Assembly: GCF_006440775.1 (NCBI RefSeq)
Contig: NZ_VFTZ01000002.1
Location: forward strand, 186,001 to 250,000
Source: Mesorhizobium sp. B2-7-2
GTDB lineage: Bacteria > Pseudomonadota > Alphaproteobacteria > Rhizobiales > Rhizobiaceae
Reading direction: 5' to 3'
Length of the DNA: 64,000 nt
In this document: piece by piece, positions 58,288 through 64,000 of the stretch
Numbering within the stretch: the stretch's first letter is position 1
Layout of the letters: every line of letters starts with the position of its first letter
Notes under the pieces: model-generated
Told to the model about the DNA's origin: nothing
Seen by the model: only the letters and a program-made list of their open reading frames with translations
The model's database searches: none
Program-made: the position numbers and the translations under genes

Positions 58288-59592
58288 ATGGCAAAGACCG
58301 ATATAGCGCGGCGCGTCTACAACCACACCTGGAAGCTAGACCCGATCGTCCGCAGCCTGCTGGACACCGATTTCTACAAGCTTTTGATGCTGCAGATGAT
58401 CTGGGGCATGTATCCCAAGGTCGATGCCACCTTCAAGCTGATCAACCGCACCACCTCGGTGCGCCTCGCCGACGAGATCGATGAGCGGGAACTGCGCGAC
58501 CAGCTCGACCACGCTCGCACTTTGCGTTTTTCCAAGAAGGAGATGATCTGGCTGGGCGGCAACAATTTCTATGGCCGCAAACAGATCTTCGAACCTGAAT
58601 TTTTGGCCTGGCTGGAAGGTTTCAGGCTGCCCGATTACGAGCTCACCAGGCGCGACGGCCAATATGAGCTCTCCTTCCCGGGCCCGTGGATGTACACCAC
58701 GCTCTGGGAGATCCCGGCTTTAGCGATCATCAACGAGCTGCGCTCGCGGGCGGCGATGCGCTCCTTCGGTCCGTTCGCGCTTGACGTGCTTTATGCCCGC
58801 GCCAAAGCCAAGATGTGGGCCAAGACCGAGCGGCTGAAGGCGCTGCCCGGCATCCGCATTTCCGACTTCGGCACAAGACGCCGCCATTCCTTCCTGTGGC
58901 AGCGCTGGTGCGTCGAGGCGCTGAAGGAAGGCATCGGCGATGCCTTCACCGGCACGTCCAACGTGCTTTTGGCCATGGACAACGACCTCGAGGCTTTGGG
59001 CACCAATGCGCACGAACTGCCCATGGTCTTCGCGGCGCTTGCCAATTCCGAGGAGGAAATGCGTGAAGCGCCCTACAAAGTGCTGCAGGACTGGCAGCGC
59101 TATTATGGCGGCAATCTCCTGATCGTGCTGCCCGACACTTTCGGCACCACCGCGTTCCTGCGCGATGCGCCGGACTGGATCGCCGACTGGACCGGCTTCC
59201 GGCCGGACAGCGCGCCGCCGATCGAAGGCGGCGAGAAGATCCTCTCCTGGTGGCGCGAGAAGGGCAAGGATCCCAAGCAGAAGCTGCTCATCTTCTCCGA
59301 CGGCCTGGAGGTCGAGACCATTGAGGAGACCTACAGGCATTTCCGCGGCAAGGTGCGGATGTCCTTCGGCTGGGGCACCAACCTCACCAACGATTTCGAG
59401 GGTTGCGCGCCGACCGAAACCAAAAGCCTCGACGCCATCTCGCTCGTCTGCAAGGTCAGCGAAGCCAATGGCCGGCCGGCGGTGAAGCTGTCGGACAACC
59501 CCGCCAAGGCGACCGGAGACGAGAAGGAAATCAAACGGTATCTGAGGATTTTTGGCGAGAAGGGCCGGGTGGAGCAGCTGGTGAAGGTGTAG
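58288..59592 (+). CDS. pncB: Nicotinate phosphoribosyltransferase
   Basis: 434 residues. It begins with [20 protein letters not shown], the family signature, and has [16 protein letters not shown], with the histidine that is phosphorylated by ATP, and [20 protein letters not shown]. It makes nicotinate mononucleotide from nicotinate and PRPP in the NAD salvage pathway. Confidence 0.97.
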   Translation: MAKTDIARRVYNHTWKLDPIVRSLLDTDFYKLLMLQMIWGMYPKVDATFKLINRTTSVRLADEIDERELRDQLDHARTLRFSKKEMIWLGGNNFYGRKQIFEPEFLAWLEGFRLPDYELTRRDGQYELSFPGPWMYTTLWEIPALAIINELRSRAAMRSFGPFALDVLYARAKAKMWAKTERLKALPGIRISDFGTRRRHSFLWQRWCVEALKEGIGDAFTGTSNVLLAMDNDLEALGTNAHELPMVFAALANSEEEMREAPYKVLQDWQRYYGGNLLIVLPDTFGTTAFLRDAPDWIADWTGFRPDSAPPIEGGEKILSWWREKGKDPKQKLLIFSDGLEVETIEETYRHFRGKVRMSFGWGTNLTNDFEGCAPTETKSLDAISLVCKVSEANGRPAVKLSDNPAKATGDEKEIKRYLRIFGEKGRVEQLVKV

Positions 59593-59651
59593 AGGGGCTG
59601 GCGGTGGGGCTGCCACGCAACACAGCAAAATTGGATAGGCTGAGTTCCTTC

Positions 59652-59813
59652 GCGCCCCCCTCTGTCCTGCCGGACATCTCCCCCTCTAGGGGGGAGATTG
59701 TGCTGTCATCCCCGCTTGCGCCAATCTTCGACGTTGCAGGAGGAGAGCCGGCGCTTGAACCGCCAATCTCCCCCCAAGAGGGGGAGATGCCCGGCAGGGC
59801 AGAGGGGGGCGCC
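59652..59813. repeat. Inverted intergenic repeat after pncB
   Basis: Two arms of about 50 bases: GCGCCCCCCTCTGTCCTGCC to GGGGGGAGATTG (59652-59700) and the inverse CAATCTCCCCCC to GGGCAGAGGGGGGCGC (59763-59813). Each arm also folds on itself at the CTCCCCC/GGGGGAG part. Related blocks are at 62822-63285. Confidence 0.7.
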
Positions 59814-59834
59814 GTAGAGTGCCAGCTTTCCAGG

Positions 59835-61226
59835 TTGGCTTTCCTAGCCGCTGCCCTAGCTGCTCTCCCCACGCCCGCCTTCGCCCATGCCTCCGACCGC
59901 GGCCACGTCCTGCTTCTCCCGACCGGCTACTACATCGCAGGTGGCGCTTTTGCCGTGGCCGTCAGCTTCCTCGTCCTGGCGCTGCTTCCACCTGCCGCCC
60001 TCGACCGCTTCTGGCGCCGGCGCCTGCCTCTGTTCACCTTCAGCGACACCCCCCGCATTGTCGTCAGCCTGATTTCATTTGCCGGCTTTGCGCTTCTCAT
60101 CGCCGCTGGCCTCGTCGGCAGCCGCGACCCGCTTTCCAACCCTCTCCCACTCGTGATCTGGACGCTGCTCTGGGCCGGCTTCACCCTGCTGCAAGGCGTG
60201 CTCGGCGACCTGTGGTCGTGGCTCAACCCATGGTACGGCCCTTGGCGCGTCGCCTCGCGCGTCTTCGGCTTTCAGGCCGGCGAAGCCCAGCCATCGCGCC
60301 TGCCGTCGTGGCTCGGCTACTGGCCGGCCTTCGCGCTGTTCTTCGCCTTCGCCTGGTTCGAGCTGATCGATCCGGCGCCCGACGATCCGGCCCGCCTGGC
60401 TTTTGCCGCCGGCACCTATTGGCTGGCCAGCCTCGTCGCGATGCTCATCGTCGGCTACGACGCCTGGAGCAAGCGCGGCGAATTCCTCACTGTCTTCTTC
60501 ACCATGGTTGCCGGCTTCGCGCCCGTCGAGCGCCTCGATGGCCGACTCTCGCTCTGCTGGCCCGGCGCCAAGCTGCTGGCGGCCGCGCCGCTGCCGCCAA
60601 GCGGCACAGCCTTTCTCCTCTTGGCCTTGTCCTCGGTGTCGTTCGATGGGCTGTCGAAGACCTTCCTCTGGCTCGGTCTGTTCGGCGTCAACCCGCTGGA
60701 ATATCCAGGCCGCACCGCCCTGGTCGGCATCGGCAGCTTCGGCCTCGTCCTGACTTTCGTCCTGCTGGCAGCGGTGTTCGCGTTGGCCGTCTTTCTCGGA
60801 CAGCGCCTCGCCGGCGATGCGCGGTCGTTCGCAAAAGCCGCCGGCCTCCTGGTCTGGTCCATCGTGCCGATCGCGCTCGCCTATCACATTGCGCATTACC
60901 TCACCGTGCTCCTGGTCGACGGTCAGTATGCGCTGGTCGCGCTCTCCGATCCCTTCGCGCTCGGCTGGAACCTGTTCGGCACGGCCAATAGAATGGTCGA
61001 GGCCGGCGTTGTCGCCGGCGCCGAGTCCGCCTGGTGGCTGTGGAACCTGCAGGCCGGCGGCATCATCGCCGGCCATGTGCTGGCGGTCCTCGTCGCGCAT
61101 GGCCTTGCCTGGCGTCTCCACCCTCAGCCTTCGCGCGCGGCGCTCAGCCAGCTTCCGCTCACGCTGCTGATGATCGCCTACACGATCTTCGGCCTCTGGC
61201 TGCTTGCCACGCCGACGGCGGGATGA
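59835..61226 (+). CDS. Multi-pass membrane protein of unknown function
   Basis: About 463 residues from a TTG at 59835; upstream starts such as the ATG at 59787 lie in the repeat. The start gives a signal-like LAFLAAALAALPTPAFAHA. At least ten membrane helices follow, with a repeated aromatic-rich loop GDLWSWLNPWYGPW and NPLEYPGR. No named family that I can assign firmly; it lacks known catalytic motifs. The start codon is uncertain. Confidence 0.7.
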   Translation: MAFLAAALAALPTPAFAHASDRGHVLLLPTGYYIAGGAFAVAVSFLVLALLPPAALDRFWRRRLPLFTFSDTPRIVVSLISFAGFALLIAAGLVGSRDPLSNPLPLVIWTLLWAGFTLLQGVLGDLWSWLNPWYGPWRVASRVFGFQAGEAQPSRLPSWLGYWPAFALFFAFAWFELIDPAPDDPARLAFAAGTYWLASLVAMLIVGYDAWSKRGEFLTVFFTMVAGFAPVERLDGRLSLCWPGAKLLAAAPLPPSGTAFLLLALSSVSFDGLSKTFLWLGLFGVNPLEYPGRTALVGIGSFGLVLTFVLLAAVFALAVFLGQRLAGDARSFAKAAGLLVWSIVPIALAYHIAHYLTVLLVDGQYALVALSDPFALGWNLFGTANRMVEAGVVAGAESAWWLWNLQAGGIIAGHVLAVLVAHGLAWRLHPQPSRAALSQLPLTLLMIAYTIFGLWLLATPTAG

Positions 61227-61380
61227 GACAAGGGCCGCCGTCATGACGCGAGGGAAGCTAGCTTGCCACGTCGCGGCTTTGGTGATTTAGTTTGTATACA
61301 TGCAATTTTCCCATCCCTGGAGCCGGATGATTTCAGGTCTGTTCGACCTGAAATCTGAATCCGGCTCCAAATCAAAGAGA

Positions 61381-61433
61381 TAGAGCATGATGTCGTCCGA
61401 AAACCGCTTCACACTTTTCGGCATCATGCTCTA
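61381..61433. repeat. Hairpin-forming dispersed repeat
   Basis: Perfect 12-base arms TAGAGCATGATG (61381-61392) and CATCATGCTCTA (61422-61433), with inner CCGAAAA and TTTTCGG arms. Together they could fold into a nearly continuous hairpin. The element precedes the Tat-type binding-protein gene and resembles the repeat at 35283-35385. Confidence 0.75.
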
Positions 61434-61492
61434 GGAAGGGGATGGCTTAGCCGCCTTATCGCTGGTCAAGACTGAAAAACAGGGGAACCGAC

Positions 61493-62797
61493 ATGGCTGA
61501 CAAGAACGGATATTTCGACCTCTCCAAGACGACGCTGTCGCGCCGCACCGCGCTGAAGGGTATCGCCGCCGGGGCCGGCCTGGCGCTGGCGCCGGGCTTC
61601 GTCCGTTACAGCCAGGCGCAGAGCTCGGCGCCGATCAGAATAGGCTTTCAGTTGCACCGCACCGGGATCGGCGCCGCCTATGGTCGCTGGTACGAGAAGA
61701 CGAGCGGCGCCGCCGTCAAGGCGATCAACGACGCCGGCGGCATCGGCGGCCGCAAGGTCGAGCTGGTCATCGAGGACGACGGCACCGATCCAGCGCGCGG
61801 CGCCGAGGTGGTCAACAAATTCGCCAAGCAGCACAAGACCGACATCGTCTTCGGCACGCTGTTCTCGCATGTCGTGATCGGCTCGGCGCCGGCCGCCGGC
61901 GAGAACAAGATCCCCTATTTCGTGGTCAGCGAAGGTCATCACGTCGCCTCCACCAAGCTCAACCGCTACGTCTTCCAGCCCGGCATCACCGACGTGAAGA
62001 GCCAGATCCAGTCGATGGCGCCGTGGATCGCGGCGAACGCCGGCAAGAAGGTGACGCAGATCTTCCCCGACTTCGCCTTCGGCTACGACCATCGCGACTA
62101 CCTGCCGCCGGCGCTGAAGGCGCAGGGCGCCGACGTGATCGCTCAGATCGCCATCCCGCCGACGGAGAGCTCCTTCACAAAGTACTTCCCGCAGATCCCG
62201 GCCGAGACCGATGTGATCTACCACGTCATGGTCGGCCCGGCTGTGCTTACCTTCGTCAAGGAGCTCGGCGAGTTCTATGGTTCGCAACGGCCGCAGCTCT
62301 TCGGCTTCATCGATTCGCTCGAGGCCGTCGACATCAACAGCCCCGGCCTCGAATTCCTCGACGGCAGCCATTTCTGGGAAGGCTCGCCGCGCTACGCGCA
62401 GCCCGATGACTCGGCGGCGCAGAAAGCCTATCGCGCCGCGGTCGGCATCGACGACAACGGCGCCGCCGTCGGCGACCCCAAGGACGTCTCCACCGCCGCC
62501 CATATGTTCGGCTGCTGGGAAACGCTCTATGTCGTCAAGAAGGCGATGGAGGACGCCGGCTACAAGGGACCGGAGGACCGCGCCAAGCTGGTCGAGGCGA
62601 CCGAGGCGCTGAAGGAATTCGCCGAAGGACCGGAGCATCCGCAAGGGCCAAAGACCTTCAACGGCAAGATCCACCAGTGCTTCGGCATCCAGAACATCTC
62701 CAAGGTCGAAGGCGGCAAGCTCAAGGTCGTGCACAAGACCAAGATCGAGGACGGCCTCTACGAGCCGGAAGGGGATTACACGACGCAGGCGCTTTAG
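61493..62797 (+). CDS. Branched-chain amino acid-type ABC transporter substrate-binding protein, Tat signal
   Basis: 434 residues. N-terminal twin-arginine signal TLSRRTALKGIAAGAGLALAPG, so the protein is exported folded. Family 5/6 Leu/Ile/Val-type binding protein: INDAGGIGGRKVELVIEDDGTDPARGAE is the characteristic first lobe. Ligand may be an amino acid, amide or urea-like compound. The permease gene follows 505 bases later. Confidence 0.9.
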   Translation: MADKNGYFDLSKTTLSRRTALKGIAAGAGLALAPGFVRYSQAQSSAPIRIGFQLHRTGIGAAYGRWYEKTSGAAVKAINDAGGIGGRKVELVIEDDGTDPARGAEVVNKFAKQHKTDIVFGTLFSHVVIGSAPAAGENKIPYFVVSEGHHVASTKLNRYVFQPGITDVKSQIQSMAPWIAANAGKKVTQIFPDFAFGYDHRDYLPPALKAQGADVIAQIAIPPTESSFTKYFPQIPAETDVIYHVMVGPAVLTFVKELGEFYGSQRPQLFGFIDSLEAVDINSPGLEFLDGSHFWEGSPRYAQPDDSAAQKAYRAAVGIDDNGAAVGDPKDVSTAAHMFGCWETLYVVKKAMEDAGYKGPEDRAKLVEATEALKEFAEGPEHPQGPKTFNGKIHQCFGIQNISKVEGGKLKVVHKTKIEDGLYEPEGDYTTQAL

Positions 62798-63302
62798 GTT
62801 CGTTCCAACCAGCGTGAGCGCCCAGGCCCCCCTCTCTGTCCTGCCCGTCCTCCGCAGCAGCTGCGCTGCAGCTGCGGAGGGTGGACCGGCCATCTTCCCC
62901 TCAAGGGGGGAGATCAGCAGTTCGTGCGAAGGCACATACTCGCCGACGCTGGTGATTGGCGAAGGCATTCGCGACATCCAATCTCCCCCTCTGAGGGGTA
63001 GGGCAATCGCATATGGGGTTTATCGGCGAAGGCCAGCACAAGGCCGTCATCCTCGGGCTTGTCCCGAGGATCCGCCGTCGCACGCGGATATAGCGCGACC
63101 AGTTCAGGGGCCGGTAGATCCTCGGGACAAGCCCGAGGATGACGCCAAGACATGCCGGGTTGTCCAAACTCCCAAAGCCACAGGAGATTGCCCTGCCCTG
63201 AGGGGGAGATGCCCGGTTTACCCTCCGAAGCGGCAGCGCAGCTGCGGCGGAGGACGGGCAGGGCAGAGGGGGGTGCCTCGCGCATCCGTTGGCAAATAAT
63301 CC
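62798..63302. repeat. 505-base gap of nested palindromic repeats
   Basis: From 62822 to 63285 there are nested inverted arms: outer CCCCCCTCTCTGTCCTGCCC and its inverse near 63260, GCAGCTGCGCTGC elements within each arm, CAATCTCCCCCTCTGAGGGG, and an inner pair GTCATCCTCGGGCTTGTCCC (63048) and GGGACAAGCCCGAGGATGAC (63124-63143). No gene is seen. Related blocks are at 59652-59813. Confidence 0.75.
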
Positions 63303-64000
63303 ATGCACTTCGGACCCCATCTCCTCCTCGCCGCGCTCGAAGGCCTCGTCACCTCCGCCGTGCTGGCGCTGACGGCGCTTGGCCTGTCGTTGGTGTTCGG
63401 CGTCATGCGCGTCGTCAATGTCGCGCATGGCGAGTTCTTCATGCTGGGCGCGGTGCTCGCCTGGGCGGTCTCGACGGCGATTTCCGGCCACCCCGCGATC
63501 GGTTTCCTCGCCGCGCTGGTGATCGCGCCCTTGCTGGTCGGGCTGGTCGCGCTGGTTGCCGAACGCCTGGTGCTGCGCCGGCTCCACTACAATCCCGAAG
63601 CCACCATCGTCGCCACCATCGGCATGCTCTACATCATCCAGCAACTGGCGCTGACCTTCTACGGTCCCGAGGCGCGCCCTGTGGAGCCGCCTTTCAGCTA
63701 CCGCATTCTCCTGCCTTGGTTCGGCTATTCCGGCTACAAGCTCTCGGTGGTCGCCGCCTCCGCCATTCTGCTGGTGATCACCTGGCTGGTGCTGACGCGA
63801 ACGAAGATCGGCCTGATCATGCGGGCAACCCAATATGACCGCGAGACGGCGCAGGCCTTCGGCATCCCGGTCGAGCGCGTCTATGCCGGCGTCTTCGCCG
63901 TCGGCGCCATGCTGGCGGCTATCGCCGCGGTGCTGATCGTGCCGATCAGCCAGGCGCACTACCTGATGGGGCAGGACCCGTTGCTGCTCTCCTTCATCGT
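63303..64000 (+). CDS. Branched-chain amino acid-type ABC permease (LivH family), 3' end off the window
   Basis: The frame is open from the ATG at 63303 to the window end, about 232 codons; the protein continues. LivH features: LGLSLVFGVMRVVNVAHGEFFMLGA at the start, ATIVATIGMLYIIQQ, and TKIGLIMRATQYDRETAQAFGI, the ATPase contact loop. It belongs with the binding protein at 61493. Confidence 0.93.
   Translation, partial: MHFGPHLLLAALEGLVTSAVLALTALGLSLVFGVMRVVNVAHGEFFMLGAVLAWAVSTAISGHPAIGFLAALVIAPLLVGLVALVAERLVLRRLHYNPEATIVATIGMLYIIQQLALTFYGPEARPVEPPFSYRILLPWFGYSGYKLSVVAASAILLVITWLVLTRTKIGLIMRATQYDRETAQAFGIPVERVYAGVFAVGAMLAAIAAVLIVPISQAHYLMGQDPLLLSFI

Noticed and set aside
62822-63285. CRISPR array
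   Set aside because: Repeats are palindromic and nested, not regularly spaced with unique spacers; no cas genes.

Overview
The window reads as chromosome of an alphaproteobacterial rhizobium, most likely Mesorhizobium or a close relative. Evidence: high GC with strong third-position bias in nearly all genes, a smo-mtlK polyol locus in the rhizobial gene order, a split urease cluster with rhizobial extra genes, a NodF/NodE-like acyl carrier protein and ketosynthase pair, a FixK/FNR-type box, and many dispersed intergenic palindromic repeats. No rRNA and no CRISPR array are visible. One tRNA is present, tRNA-Arg(CCG) at 13411-13487 on the minus strand.

Left part (1-13410) looks like accessory DNA ending at the 3' end of that tRNA gene. 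It starts with a TetR repressor (cut by the window edge). Divergent from it is an operon of a patatin-like lipase, acetoacetate decarboxylase and 3-hydroxybutyrate dehydrogenase. A second operon follows: an RND efflux adaptor and pump, a three-helix membrane protein with the layout of PycTM/DUF5706 effectors, and a patatin-like lipoprotein. Both operons begin with almost the same promoter-operator module (TTGACT, 17 nt, TAATNG, with a GACTAWATAGTC palindrome over the -35). The TetR protein therefore probably controls both, a regulon joining two lipases, ketone-body enzymes and efflux. This is the most novel-looking assembly here. Next come a small XRE regulator with tandem operator-like palindromes, two unrecognised small genes, and a large serine recombinase whose last codons lie inside the tRNA gene.

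Middle part (13.7-32.9 kb) looks like core chromosome: a DUF1003 membrane protein, a universal stress protein behind a perfect FixK/FNR-type box, a lipoprotein D-Ala-D-Ala carboxypeptidase, a mutarotase-like protein next to a P-loop kinase, a basic histone-like protein, a GST, the NodE/NodF-like pair, and urease. The urease genes run ureD-ureA-DUF1272-ureJ-ureB, then two antisense secreted-protein genes, ureC, two unrelated genes, then GST-ureE-ureF-DUF3995-ureG with overlapping start and stop codons. A class II aldolase family gene ends this block.

Right part (33-64 kb) is mostly solute uptake and catabolism: a HAD phosphatase and SorC-type regulator, a LysR regulator, smoEFGK with smoS, mtlK, a HAD phosphatase and an FGGY kinase; convergent to it a second sugar-alcohol ABC operon with its own AraC regulator and xylitol-type dehydrogenase; a MATE exporter; a polar amino acid ABC transporter with an agmatinase-family ureohydrolase and a divergent LysR regulator; nicotinate phosphoribosyltransferase; a multi-pass membrane protein; and the start of a branched-chain amino acid-type ABC system that runs off the right edge. 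The ureohydrolase would release urea, which urease in the same window could hydrolyse.
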